Part shown: positions 41,587 through 52,150 of the stretch, piece by piece | How positions within the stretch are numbered: the stretch's first letter is position 1 | Layout of the letters: the number at the start of each line of letters is the position of its first letter | Assembly (NCBI GenBank): GCA_905221605.1 | Contig: CAJNDS010002432.1 | Location: 366,207-430,206 of the forward strand | Direction: 5' to 3' | From: Symbiodinium natans | Taxonomy: Eukaryota > Sar > Dinophyceae > Suessiales > Symbiodiniaceae | Length of the DNA: 64,000 nucleotides | Translations under genes and position numbers: made by a program | Notes under the pieces: model-generated | What the model saw: only the letters and a program-made list of their open reading frames with translations | What the model was told of the DNA's origin: nothing | Database searches by the model: none

Positions 41587-42034
41587 TAGTCTGGAATGAT
41601 GCGGCCGAGTGGTATGACGGCACATATCATCACATATGTTACACTACCCAAGCTTGTCCAGGTGTTTGCCCATGTTTTGCGTTGCGCTGCTGATTATACT
41701 GTTGTGCCTGCCTGGACCTCTGTGGAGTGGTGGAGCCTTCTTGCCCCTCACAGGAGGGTTACAGTGCTGTTAAGGATGCAAGTGTGCTAGTTCTGGCTGA
41801 TGTGCATGCGTGACCATGACCTCATATGACCCAGATTTGGTGGGATCACCCGGATCGTCAACAGTGCTTGGACGGTGGCGTGCTGAGTCAATCTTGTGCA
41901 TCGTGTAGCTGGCGGTGTTGTGACTGGCTGGCTTAGGAATACATAATCCTCTCATCTCTGGACAGAGCGCAGGAAGTGGAGTTCACTTTGTAGTCGGTCT
42001 ATGACCTTTGTTTTGAATGGATCATGCAATGCAG

Positions 42035-42102
42035 GACAACGCAATCGAGATCGCCAATGCAAGTATGACAATCAATGACACAGTAGCAGCCTCAGGCTCA
42101 AG
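42035..42102 (+). CDS. Candidate exon with N-glycosylation sites
   Basis: After AATGCAG the frame gives DNAIEIANASMTINDTVAAS, with two N-x-S/T sites (NAS, NDT). Probably part of the same extracellular protein as the exon chain 43,608-44,200. Confidence 0.4.
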
Positions 42103-43607
42103 CCTGTGTCGACCTACATTTGTTGAGCTCACATGAGGTCACACACTTGCACGATAGCTTATTGGAGGCCTTCTGCATTTTGTGATTTCGCTTTGAACTG
42201 GTGAGCTTCAATGCGGCTTGAGCATGGGGCATACAGATTCCGATGACTTGCAAGACGGACAGCAAGCGTGCTGCTCAGTTCTTGTTGCGGGAGCGCATTA
42301 AGCCGAAGCTTGTGCTTAGAGATTCTTTTTCGAATTCAGAATTTCTCTAGTTTCGGGTCTGCAGTCGGCGCGCTGCATTGCGACAACGCATAGGTTTCGA
42401 AATTCCTTCTTTTTTGGCTGCTGCAGCCAAGGGCCGCCAAACAAGTCCTCTATACTTTCGTGCACAAAGCGCTTGGCCGATGCCTTGGATGGAAGATCCC
42501 ACTTGCAGTCTTGCTCTATTATGGCAACAGCAGAGTTTCAAACCTTTTCCTTGTTCAAGGTGCTATTGAACAATATGTCGAGCAAGTGTACTTCATAGTC
42601 GGGACAGTGCCAGCCTCATGCTCCACATTGCCGTTGTTGTCGTTGGACCAAGCTGAAGACATCGCTAGCTGTCATCATCGCTGGTGATTCTGCCAAGCCT
42701 GCATGGTCGCAGATTCAACCCATTCCTGAGCAAATCGGGAAGTTCCAGGACTTAACGCACCGTTCGCAAGCCCAGTATGTGCGAACAGCACTGTGTTGCG
42801 CTGCGTTCAAATGTGTTGCTGTCTCCTTAGTCGTTTGCAGCATCCCGTTTACAACTGAGGCCTGAAACCCTGGTTTACAAAACTCCCACTCGCTCCGCTC
42901 TGGCTTGTGCCGGATCCCTGGCTGAGAACGCAGTCTTACAAGCAACCCGGCTGTACTTGCTCTAAGGGCGCTGATTTGTTCCCACCTTGGTGTAGATCAT
43001 GTGAGTGTTGGCTTCTGTTCTGTGGCTAGCAGTCATTAACTCTGCAAGAAGGCCTTGGTATCGTCATCGAAGCGACGTGTACCACTTGTTGTGCTGGGCT
43101 CAGCATCGTGATGACTTATGCAGTTCCCTAGGGCACGGCACTGAACGGCACCGACATGAGCAAATGGACTGCTGAGGCAGAAGTAGCTCCATGGCCAAGT
43201 GCGTGGATTTGGGCTCGAAGCTTGGAGTGCTGGTAGTGTGCTGGTAGCATGGTGCTTTCCGCTCAGCAGTTCTTTGTTGTTTTGCAGGCAGAAGGGGGTA
43301 CAATCAATGTATCAACATGCAGGACCCACAAGGAATTCAGTCTGTTGTTGGTTGCAGTCACAAGGTCTGAAGTTATCGGCCCTGTTGTTTGGGCTCATCG
43401 TGTTCGCCTCATGAACACGGTAGCATGGGAGCATGAACGGCGGACAGGCGAGGCTTGCGCGCGACTTGCTGCTCAGGTGATGGTCGTGGCAGTGTTGGTT
43501 TTCGTGGAGACAAGCATTCTCATAGTACTTAGCCAGGGCCACATGGCAGTCGGTTCGCGGGGTACGTGGTTGCTTTTTCGACTTCGCATGAACTGATCCC
43601 TTCCCAG

Positions 43608-44200
43608 GCAAATTCTGCGAGGATGTGGACCACAATGTCTTGGCTTATGTCAATGCTACAACGTCTGGTACCTGGTAAGCACTTGTTTTGGTCTTTGGCT
43701 TGAACCGTGCTACTCGGCATCCAAATATTAGGACCAACATCTCTTACATCATTCCAGAAATTGCCAACTACTACATCCGTGTGGCGCTCGAGCTGCTGGC
43801 AACTGCTAGTTAATGAGATGTTTCAAAGCAATGGCAACTTCTAGAGCCAACTCATAAGAACTATGCCTTCAGGTGGTGGCTCTGCGAACCCCATCGATGA
43901 GTCGATCGCCCAGCCGCCTTCAGCGTGTCTGCATCGTTGCAGCCAAGAGCACAACGGTTTTCGTGCAACTAGGTATGACACCCTGGCGATGAAGTACATT
44001 AACCAGATTCAGGACTACTACAATCAGGCATCATGTGGACAAGACGTCCTCAAGCACGGACAAGCCTAAGCCACACTAAGCGAACATTGAGCTCCAAGTT
44101 TGCTGTTTCTTGTGTGCATCTTGTGCAGTCCATCCTGCAGGCATCCATCGGTGTTGCGGCCTTGGGCATGGCTTGCGGCTCGCCACTGCAATGGAAGAGA
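43608..44200 (+). CDS. Chain of five phase-matched exons, secreted or membrane protein
   Basis: Exons read: 43608-43674 (donor GTAAGC) FCEDVDHNVLAYVNATTSGT; 43732-~43808 TNISYIIPEIANYYIRVALE; 43873-43924 GGSANPIDESIAQPPS; 43973-44027 YDTLAMKYINQIQDYYNQ; 44129-~44200 SILQASIGVAALGMACGSPL. The split codons restore at each junction (TG+G Trp, A+GT Ser, GC+G Ala), and the fourth intron uses a GC donor, as is common in dinoflagellates. Introns are 48-101 bp. N-x-S/T sites and Cys suggest an extracytoplasmic protein; family not recognised. Confidence 0.6.
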
Positions 44201-44239
44201 GTGCCACAGAGTACCCTAAGCTAAGCCCCAAACTGTGAG

Positions 44240-44491
44240 CCGCTGGAAGCCACACCCAGGCCCGGCTTTCTTCGCCTTGGACGTGAATCAAATTGCAAAA
44301 GATGCTCGACACATCTTGGAGAGGCCGTCCCGAAACCGGTATTGCATCACTTGGCGGCTCCATCGCTCACTGCTAAGCTTCGTAGTGCCCCACAAATCAA
44401 GTTATGGGCTATCAGACAGTCCCCATGACGGAGTGTCACGAGGGGTTCCGGCAGCAAAGCCCACACAGCCAGTCATGCTCAAGGCATTGAG
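44240..44491 (+). CDS. Candidate exon, unknown
   Basis: VNQIAKDARHILERPSRNRY and SYGLSDSPHDGVSRGVPAAK in one frame, ending at a GTGAGG donor. The left border is not resolved. Confidence 0.35.
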
Positions 44492-44693
44492 GTGAGGAGA
44501 TCCGAAGACCGAAGTCTCAACTTGTTCGCAGGATTTAGGACCAGCCTCTTGGGCCAGTCCATCACAAGATCACAAGGGCCTTGGAAACGGTTGTTTGAGA
44601 GAATCAGGAGTGGGGGGGCTGAGCATGGAGGGCCTTCAAAGCTTGCAGGGCCAGGGGGCTGCTGAAGGGTGAGAACATCTACCCCTACTACAG

Positions 44694-44864
44694 GAAGGCG
44701 CTGCGAAACCTGAGCTATCATGTGCTTCCGTGGCCCTCAAGTTCTTTTCAGCCCTGCCGAAGTTCCAGCGTAGAGAGCATGCCAGGTCATTCGCACGGGA
44801 ATTTGTGGCGTTGTCATCAGTGGTGTGGGCGCCCCGGTTCGACAAAATCACCATCCGATCTTCC
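44694..44864 (+). CDS. Exon of basic globular protein
   Basis: After CTACTACAG the frame gives AKPELSCASVALKFFSALPK and EFVALSSVVWAPRFDKITIR, ending at a GTACGT donor. It has no ATG, so it is missed by start-based ORF calling. A small upstream piece at about 44631-44668 with a GTGAGA donor may belong to it. Confidence 0.5.
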
Positions 44865-44938
44865 GTACGTCTTCGCTGCTTCCTCGGTTTGACATGGAAG
44901 GGTGGCTAGTAACTAGTACGACAAGCTGTGTAGACAGG

Positions 44939-45027
44939 AGTGCCAAACATCAGGAGCTTTGAAAGGATGAAGCACGCAATGCTCCGAAGCGCTGCCAAGA
45001 GAGCGTTCCGTGGCATTGAATTCTACG
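44939..45027 (+). CDS. Exon, unknown
   Basis: VPNIRSFERMKHAMLRSAAK and RAFRGIEFYE between a GTAGACAG acceptor and a canonical GTGAGT donor. Amphipathic and basic; follows the previous exon at intron distance. Confidence 0.5.
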
Positions 45028-45330
45028 AGTGAGTGGTCGCACGAGGTGGGGTGGATGTGGCTCCTGCAAGTACTTGTCGGACAGACTGGGCATAGCAAAG
45101 CTGTGACGCTGCACAAGTACCTTTCCCTGATTTCTTGGTGGCAGGACTGTTACTGCGGGTTCCTTATGGCTCGTTACGCGTTATGTGCTGTGATTGTTAC
45201 CGTGTTCTCGGCAGCACTCTTGCTTCTGAGAAGGGGGGGATTTGTTCGATGCGAGCTGGCATTGATGTCGGACCGAGGTTTCCATTGTGTGCATGGGGCT
45301 CGGCTAGCCAGATGCAGTGTGCATGTGTCA

Positions 45331-45446
45331 GGTCTTTGAACCCAACCCCCCTGTGCCTGATGCACCATGTCGCCAGGCCATATTTACCCACAAATTTCTC
45401 GTGGATTGGGCAGCCTGGCAGAAGGTCAAAGAGGCTGCCGGCATTG
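45331..45446 (+). CDS. Exon, unknown
   Basis: VFEPNPPVPDAPCRQAIFTH then KFLVDWAAWQKVKEAAGIG, ending at a GTATGT donor. Good composition for a folded domain; not recognised. Confidence 0.5.
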
Positions 45447-45631
45447 GTATGTCGCACGAACATGGGCTGTCACATGCTGTCACCCTTCCATGCGACATGG
45501 AGGCCCGACGTGCCAAGAAAATGAGCGGTCAATATGTTCAGAGCGGTCACCCAGCACGGCTCGAAAGTCGCTGCAACATAGCGGGAAGCGAGAAACGGCT
45601 GCACGTGTTGGCACCCGTGTGACACATCCAG

Positions 45632-45720
45632 GTCGGATGACAGCAGTGACTCCGATGGTGCCAGCATAGTGAGTGAGACGACATCCGTGTCAGAAAGGAG
45701 CCCCATGATGGGAAAAGAGT
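45632..45720 (+). CDS. Exon, Ser/Asp-rich linker
   Basis: After CATCCAG: SDDSSDSDGASIVSETTSVS then ERSPMMGKEF. Likely a disordered, phosphorylatable linker of the same gene. Confidence 0.45.
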
Positions 45721-47034
45721 TCTTACCAGCAGGGCCCTAATCGGCGCACTGCTGGCACAGAGCTTGTGAGGGCCCGCCGCGGACAAGACGTCTGTTGCGG
45801 GCGGTAAACCCGCAATCTTCACATACTAGTAAACAGCATTATCAGTTTCAGGGCCACTCCTCAAGACATGGTTGCCTTGCAGTTAATGAACTAGCTGTTT
45901 CAGCGTTGCTTGTTTCGGGCAGTGAGAAGATGGCGAAGCTTGGTTGCATGCGCTTGCCATCTTCTCTTCTTGTAAGCGTGGCACTCTTTCTTCGACCTGG
46001 ATGCTTGGTGTTTCTACATCAGAGGTGAGGTAGGTGGGAAGGCGCCCGTCAACATGGGTGCTTTGCTTTCCCCTTTTTTCCACGGATGCTTTGGAACCTG
46101 GCCCCAAGCTGAGTCCCAGCTTGCCACTCTCTCTTCCTCTGTGTTGACTTCAAATCAGGTGCAGGTGACAGACTCACCTGCGCGGGGATCAAAGGCCCGG
46201 ATGGTTTTTTTTTGCATGTGAAGACTTCCAGGGCTTCGAGGGTGCGGATCATGCAGCAAGCCAAGGTCATCCGATTATGGGTCTCTTTTGTTGCCGGTGC
46301 AGACGATCCAAGCGGTCAAGTCCTGAGCTGCACGCAGATCGCGCAACTCAACAAGCTATGTCTCCCATGATCGCCATGTCGATGATGGTAAGGTTCGTAG
46401 CTTCACCAGTGCCCGGCGAGGCAGTGACTTGTAAACGGAGCTTGCGGCACTGACAGCTTGATCTTGACCATATCCGGCTTCAGGACGTCATCATCCGGAT
46501 GTGTCATCTGCCAAAACTTAGGTTCATGTTTGCGTCGTGTCATGCGCGCATGAGAGCTTCGATCTGAGGTGACAGCCCAAGAAACGGAGCTTGCCTGCTA
46601 CTGAGTCACCACAAAAATTGCTTGTGTGGCAGGGAGGGCAAGATGGCAAGATGACCATCACATCGCCAAGGCGTGTCGTCTGCATCCACAGCGCCAACCG
46701 ACAAGGCCGCGCTGCGTTGGCGCCTTTGCAAGATCTGGTAGACGGTTGATGCGATTCTCGCAGGACAGCAGTACCGGGCCAACACCTTGGACTTTGGCAC
46801 CGCAGTCTTTCCGTCATTGCATGAAGCATCATGGAACAGCACTGGAAGGTCTGACTCACCCGGACAGGACCATCAGGAAGACTTCCAACTCTTGTGTGAT
46901 GCTTGGTGCAGGAGATGCATGATGTGGCCTTCTAGCAGCACCTCCAGAGCATCACATTCACACGTTTCTGCTCAAAAGCCATTCAGGCTTCAGCTGCCAA
47001 TTAGGTGCTGTAGTTGGGCTCGGGTGCCAGTACG
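45721..47034. other. Mostly intronic or intergenic
   Basis: Only one further coding-looking piece, at about 46946-47002 (LQSITFTRFCSKAIQASAAN). Confidence 0.35.
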
Positions 47035-47400
47035 ATGCCCTCAAGAACCATGCGCGTGTCAGCTGGTTTATTCAGCTCAGTCTTGGCGCTGGGACTGGGA
47101 GCTTCAATGCTTCCGAGCAGTTTTGTTGGGCCAATCCGCCCACCTGCAGGCACGAACCTGGGAACTCAAAGAGCTCCTGGGCAAAGATTTGCAGACTCAG
47201 CGGGTCCAGCGGGACCAGTGTTGGGGCTTGCCATGGCCCTTGTCATTGCTGGCATCTCTACGACGCGATCACAGCCTCAGCGGCATCGAATCGTGCAACT
47301 GCGGGCAGAACCGGAAGCTAAAGAGGAGGTGGCCGATGCGCCAGCTGATGCAGCTGACGCCGAAGCCCAGGACCACTACTCCTCAACCCGAATCATCGGA
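47035..47400 (+). CDS. First exon: bipartite plastid-type leader
   Basis: ATG 47035 (second ATG 47050) starts MPSRTMRVSAGLFSSVLALG, a hydrophobic signal-like segment, then SSFVGPIRPPAG with a Phe near the expected cleavage site. After a Ser/Thr/Arg-rich stretch there is a second hydrophobic segment (GPVLGLAMALVIAGIS), an Arg-rich step (TTRSQPQRHR) and an acidic region (EEVADAPADAADAEAQ). Signal peptide, FVxP-like motif, transit region and stop-transfer segment is the class I layout of dinoflagellate proteins imported into the peridinin plastid. The right border is not resolved. Confidence 0.55.
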
Positions 47401-47454
47401 CGCAGACGGTCAAACTTAAGATGTTTTGTTCATCAGGCTGGCTCTTTTCTGCAG

Positions 47455-47554
47455 GAAGAGTCGCCAGATGCGGCCGGTGACGAAGAAGAAGCAGCAGAAG
47501 ACGACGAAGAGGAAGCAGCTGCAGAAGAGTGCCTGGACTGCGACGACTTGGAGG
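47455..47554 (+). CDS. Exon, acidic Asp/Glu/Ala tract
   Basis: Acceptor CTTTTCTGCAG. The frame gives EESPDAAGDEEEAAEDDEEE and then ECLDCDDLEG. Follows the leader exon and precedes the zinc-finger exons. Confidence 0.5.
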
Positions 47555-47635
47555 GTTTTTTTTCTGCTCGCGTTCTCAAGGAGGGCTTGTTCCTTGTTCG
47601 TGATGCTCATGCTTGTCTTGCACTTCACTTGCAAG

Positions 47636-47677
47636 GAAGAAGCCCGCGAAATGGAAATGTCTTGATTGTGGCAGCAT
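47636..47677 (+). CDS. RanBP2-type zinc finger, first half (exon)
   Basis: KKPAKWKCLDCGS plus the first two bases of Met. Splicing from GTCCAA at 47678 to GAATTTC at 47788 completes it. Confidence 0.6.
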
Positions 47678-47787
47678 GTCCAAGCCCCAGATTGCAGCCT
47701 TGATCTCTTTAACCACTCCCCCAACCCCACATGCACAGATCGCTTGCAAGACCCCAACAAGCCTCGGCCATCTCAGCCCCTTCGGAG

Positions 47788-48021
47788 GAATTTCGCAGCC
47801 AGCACAGAGTGTGAGAAGTGCGGCGCTGCCAAGCCCTCGCCTGAAGAAGCCCAGATGGTTCAAGAGAGGGACCAGGCGCGCAGACCTCTTCATGTGTTTG
47901 GACCGCCTTTCTCACGGTGCAAGCTAGTGCAAGCATCCCAGGCAAAGGACGATGTTGCAAAGGTCATGGACGGCTTTCTCAGAATGCAGGCAAGCGATGA
48001 GCAAGGATATTGCTCGAAAGT
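47788..48021 (+). CDS. RanBP2-type zinc finger, second half, and following helical region
   Basis: The joined protein reads WKCLDCGSMNFAASTECEKC. This is W-x-C-x2-C-x3-N-x6-C-x2-C, the exact RanBP2 finger pattern, obtained only when the 110-bp intron 47678-47787 is removed. RanBP2 fingers bind single-stranded RNA or ubiquitin/Ran. The frame continues with AKPSPEEAQMVQERD, AKDDVAKVMDGFLRM and GYCSKV up to a GTGAGT donor. In plants such fingers occur in plastid RNA-editing factors; with the upstream plastid-type leader a plastid RNA role is possible but unproven. Confidence 0.6.
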
Positions 48022-48049
48022 GGTGAGTACTCCAGCAGCCGTCCCAGGC

Positions 48050-48206
48050 AGACTTGCAGAACTACCGCAGAAGCCATGATGAGGCACACATGCTGTCAAG
48101 TGCAAACAGCATCCTGCACGAATGTTGGCCAAGTGTGCACCTTTTTGAAGCAATTGTCCAGGCAATGGCTCGCGCAAGAGATCTTGGCAAAGTGGACTGC
48201 AGCTCT
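48050..48206 (+). CDS. Exon, helical region
   Basis: After CCGTCCCAG: ADLQNYRRSHDEAHMLSSAN, SILHECWPSVHLFEAIVQAM and ARARDLGKVD. Strong coding composition; the downstream continuation of the zinc-finger gene. Confidence 0.55.
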
Positions 48207-48279
48207 TTTGCTGTTGTTTCTCTTGTCTTGTGCTTATGATACATGACCTCGTGAACTGAAGTAGATGGATGGCAGCAGG

Positions 48280-48372
48280 ATGCTCTGAAGAAACTCCTGC
48301 CAATTAACGATGATATTGAAGCTGCTGTATCTGATCCTGGAGGCATCTGCTTGTCAGATTGGGTCACGCCAC
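48280..48372 (+). CDS. Exon, unknown
   Basis: After GGCAGCAG: DALKKLLPINDDIEAAVSDP then GGICLSDWVT. Looks like the end of a folded domain. Confidence 0.5.
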
Positions 48373-48899
48373 GCACGGTCTAACCGTCGTAAGTCTTGAC
48401 TGACGTTCGAAGAAGTTGGGCCCTCAAGTCAAACGGATCTACCGGCTCGTTCAGACACAAGGCATTGCTTTCCTTACAAGAGTTTCGCACACTAGCGCAA
48501 TTCAGCTTCTGAGCCAACACTAGCTGCACACCCTCTCGATTCTTTTTACCGTGGCAAGGTGTTCCTCAAAGCCTGTCACCCATGCATTTCTGGGACGGTC
48601 CTTCGTGGCCCCCTATTCGCCGCACAAGCACTGCTGTAACTGTCCTCATCACCTCAACAACCCCGATGCATTCGACTGTTTGGAAATCATGTCCACAAAG
48701 CGATTAATATCGGGGTGTTGTCGAATCGTCGCAGACCCCATGTGGGCTGGCGAGTTGTGCGCATGGCCTCTTTTTTTACTTCAACCGTTTCGGCAGGCAT
48801 GGATGACAAGGACAAGGCGCAGACAAGAAGTTGAAGCTGAGCCGACCACATTTTAAAGATTTGGCTGACTGCTTTTCTTCCTTCTTGGGCATGTCACAG

Positions 48900-48985
48900 G
48901 CAATATTTGATTCCTACTCCCTCCTCTTTCGGAAAGTTGGTGACGTTTGGACGAAGTTTGGAGTGAATACGAGCCTTCTTGGCAT
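48900..48985 (+). CDS. Exon, unknown
   Basis: After GCATGTCACAG: AIFDSYSLLFRKVGDVWTKF. The right border is not resolved; the frame runs to a stop at 49047-49049. Confidence 0.45.
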
Positions 48986-49067
48986 CAAGAGCGATGATCG
49001 GTTGTTATGTGCTGACGAGAATGTTCCGTACATTTGTGGATTTGTCTGAGGCTGACAGCTGCGGCAG

Positions 49068-49132
49068 GTGACAAGTATGATGAGAAATCTCATGAAGTCG
49101 TAGTGGGCATAGCGTTTCGCAAGGACGATGAG
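49068..49132 (+). CDS. Exon of three-exon phase-matched run
   Basis: GDKYDEKSHEVVVGIAFRKD with acceptor GCGGCAG and donor GTATGT. Ends in phase 0 and joins the next exon in frame. Confidence 0.55.
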
Positions 49133-49191
49133 GTATGTGTCCGCTTTCGGAGAGTCAGCGAGTCAAACGTTGCTGCCCTTCCATTTTTGAG

Positions 49192-49242
49192 GTGGAGGAG
49201 CGGGAACCTACGGGTGATCAAGCGCCAGGCGCCATTATCGAG
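49192..49242 (+). CDS. Short exon
   Basis: VEEREPTGDQAPGAIIE, acceptor TTTTTGAG, ends in phase 0 before GTTGTG; joins the exons on both sides in frame. Confidence 0.5.
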
Positions 49243-49529
49243 GTTGTGAAACTCAGCAGCGACATACTGTGCATGGTATGTCACATGACAGCTACACTGA
49301 TGAACTGTGATGGAAGTAGGGTGGATGCAGTTCAGACCACAAAGTCCTGCTTTGTCCAAGGAAGCCCGGTTTCTCCTGCGACAGCAAAGTTGTGATTCCC
49401 CCTCAGGCACTGTTTTGAGAAATGGATACGTGACAGATGTAATTTCATATTCGCCGTCAAGAAGCAGTCACGTGCAGGTAGCTGAGCGCAATTGGCATCA
49501 CACTTTCAACCAACCACTCAGTTTGGCAG

Positions 49530-49640
49530 GTAATCATTGCTGCCTCGTCTGCCAATGCTCCTGAAGAGGCAGCATTGAATGCTTTACACCACGTCAAGAC
49601 GCCTTTTCCTGTTCTAAGTAGAGAAGTTCTGTCCAAGCTT
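49530..49640 (+). CDS. Exon, unknown
   Basis: After TTTGGCAG: VIIAASSANAPEEAALNALH then HVKTPFPVLSREVLSKL. Phase 0 match with the previous exon. Confidence 0.5.
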
Positions 49641-49662
49641 ACACGTTGTCAGTCATTGCCAG

Positions 49663-49729
49663 AGTGCAGGAGGCCGAGCAGGCTGAAGAGACTGAAGAGG
49701 CTCCCGAAGAAGCTTGTTCTACCCCATTA
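49663..49729 (+). CDS. Exon, Glu-rich
   Basis: VQEAEQAEETEEAPEEACST between ATTGCCAG and a GTACGT donor. Confidence 0.5.
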
Positions 49730-50763
49730 CGTACGTCATCTCTTTCTAGAGTCCTGTTGATCCCTTTTTCGGCATGGCAAAATGTAGCCAAGGAGGCCGA
49801 AGCTGCTGCCTGACGCTGCTGATACCTTGCCTTTCCTTCTCCATATTAAGTTAGTATACAGCGATGCTGTCGCATTGCAAGGATGTGACATGTCTACCCA
49901 GAGCATGGTGGAGTTGTGCGCAAATCGTGTGCAGTTGAAGAATTCCTCCACATCATTTCAGCAGATGTGGCTGCAGGCTGCAACGCTCCCCATGTAATGG
50001 TCACTAGTGTGTACAAGCGAGTACTGTAGCCACTGTTTGCAAGCTACGGAGGCTATTCTACCAACGGTCGTCTCCTCCCATGCTTATTTGCACCACTAAG
50101 CTGTCGGGTGGCATCGTGTGCAGTCATCTAATGGTCTCCAGTCTTCGGCCTGCGGCTGCTTCTGGGTACTGCAGGAAGCCATGTGACAACAAACTTTCCT
50201 GGTTTTACGACATGCGAACCGCGAGGCTAAAAGCAGCCAAACAAGATGACCTCGCATGTGATGCATATCTTCATGCGTAGGAGGAGAGTGCACGAGCTTC
50301 AGCTGTCAAGATGGGCGGGCCGATCTTACTCCAAAGTTGGTGTGCTGTTTCGGCCCATCGTGTTCGCTGCTAGCCGCCCTTGCATGCCGCGTCACGCAGC
50401 GTGCTCCTCACAGGGTGGCAGAGGGTTTCGTGATTGAGGGTGACGGTCCGAGTTCGAGGCCCAAGAAGTTTGCGTACGAACGCCTGACTACCTTTGGCTG
50501 AGGCCGCATGCGCCGTTCTACTTAGCAATGCTGATAAGGCTGGCGTGTTTATGATGAGTGTGAAGCCATGGTCTTTGTCGTCTAGTTTATCCGCAAGTGG
50601 GGTCAATTGCTGGATTGTGAGGCTGTGTGTGTGGGCAGCTGTTCTGAGCACTTCCCGATGCACAAATGAGCCTCAGCTTCGCAGTGAGCCTGTGTCAGAG
50701 TTGTGTGGCATGGTTTTTTTGTCATGGCGCAAGCCCGCCGGTGCTCAGCATGAAAGCTGCTTC

Positions 50764-51080
50764 ACGTGTCCGAGGTGTCCGTGAGCCTCACCTCCCCGGT
50801 GACGTCCGTGAACGTCAGCAGTGAGGTACTGTCCAAAGCGGGGATTGCGGCAGCTGCGGCTTCGGCAGCAGGAGCTACCGAGGAGGAGATCGTCCAAAGC
50901 GCTGCCATGACGGCAGGAACAGCAGCAGCAGAGGATGCTCGAACTGCGGGAAAGCCGGAGGTGACAGTGGAAGCAGAAGCTGCAAAGGCCGCCGAATCTG
51001 CGGCCGCAAGGGCAGGAGCGAGCACAAACGAGGCGGCAGAGGCAGGTGGGGAGGCAGCCGTGCTGGTGGCTGGACAGGCC
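50764..51080 (+). CDS. Exon, Ala/Glu-rich (possible extended or coiled region)
   Basis: A frame of ~105 residues: VSLTSPVTSVNVSSEVLSKA, then long Ala/Glu/Thr runs (AAAAASAAGATEEE, EAEAAKAAESAAARAG) to about AVLVAGQA. The opposite strand is also open, but its Cys/Ser/Leu composition is that of a shadow. Low complexity; no domain. Confidence 0.5.
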
Positions 51081-51984
51081 TGGCACATGTGTGCAAGATT
51101 TCAGATTAGATTTCGCAGCTTGCAGAAGTGCAACAAGGCAACTGTCCTGACGCCTTCGTTAGCCGAAAATGCTTGGGCCATTGTAAATGGCACTCGGTGC
51201 CTTAACTGGTGGGGCATCTTGGCTGATAGGCCTGTTCTGGTGGCGGTGTGCTTGAGGGTATCAACTATGTCAACCATTCTGTGAAGATGAGGTGATGGTT
51301 GCGCTGCAATCACTGAACGCGAATCATGCTTGCAGTCTCGAGATGGAAGCGATGTTGCCGAGCAGCCTGGCACAAACCATATCTTTGGTCATGCAGCTTC
51401 GGCCGCAGTGGTATCATCTCTCTCGAGCCGACTCTGCTGAATGCCCAGGAGCAAGGGAGTCAAGGTATTCGGGCAGCCGTGTGTTTGGTGTGGCGGTGAG
51501 AGGTGTGGTGTCGGAAGCTCAGCTTTGCAAGCAGCACGTTAGCACCAGCAGGCTATGGGCTATGTTTGGCGACATTGCAAAGTCAGCTTTTCAGAGTCAA
51601 CTTGCAGGCCACCAACACGCTCTGTGTGCCGTATGCTGCCCAGAACACCTTTCCTTCTGGCGCGGAGGTGGCATCCTGCGCAGGCAAGGCACGAACAGAC
51701 CCCACGAGGGTCGAGTGATGGAACTGGTTCTTTTGAAACATGTTGAAGCGCATCTGCGATGTTGTAGCCCGAGGCCTTCCTGGGTTCGATGGCACATGTT
51801 CTGGTTAAGAGTGAAGAGCCGTCTGCATTCCAGCATGTCGGTCGGCAGCCCGTACGTGTTGCCTCATGACTGGCTGCAGGCAAAACCGGAGCGAGCATCC
51901 AGCCTGAATGGCTCCGTGCGAATATGTGCCTCCCATTTCCTCCCTGCGCTCTCTGAAATTCCTTTTTTGCGGGTAAGGCAAGAC

Positions 51985-52150
51985 GTCTGCAGCCGCCCAG
52001 TGGATGGACATTCCGGATCCTGGGCTGAGAATAAGCTTTGCAACCAAGGTGTACTCGTATCTCATTGCCAGTGCGCTTCTGGAGAATGTGCAGGCTGAGC
52101 TGAAAGCCGGAGGTTTCCCACAGAGGGAGCTCTTCTTCGTGCCACATGAC
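51985..52150 (+). CDS. Exon, folded region of unknown family
   Basis: SAAAQWMDIPDPGLRISFAT, KVYSYLIASALLENVQAELK and AGGFPQRELFFVPHDS in one frame to a TGA at 52157. Strong coding composition, no ATG at its start. Confidence 0.5.
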
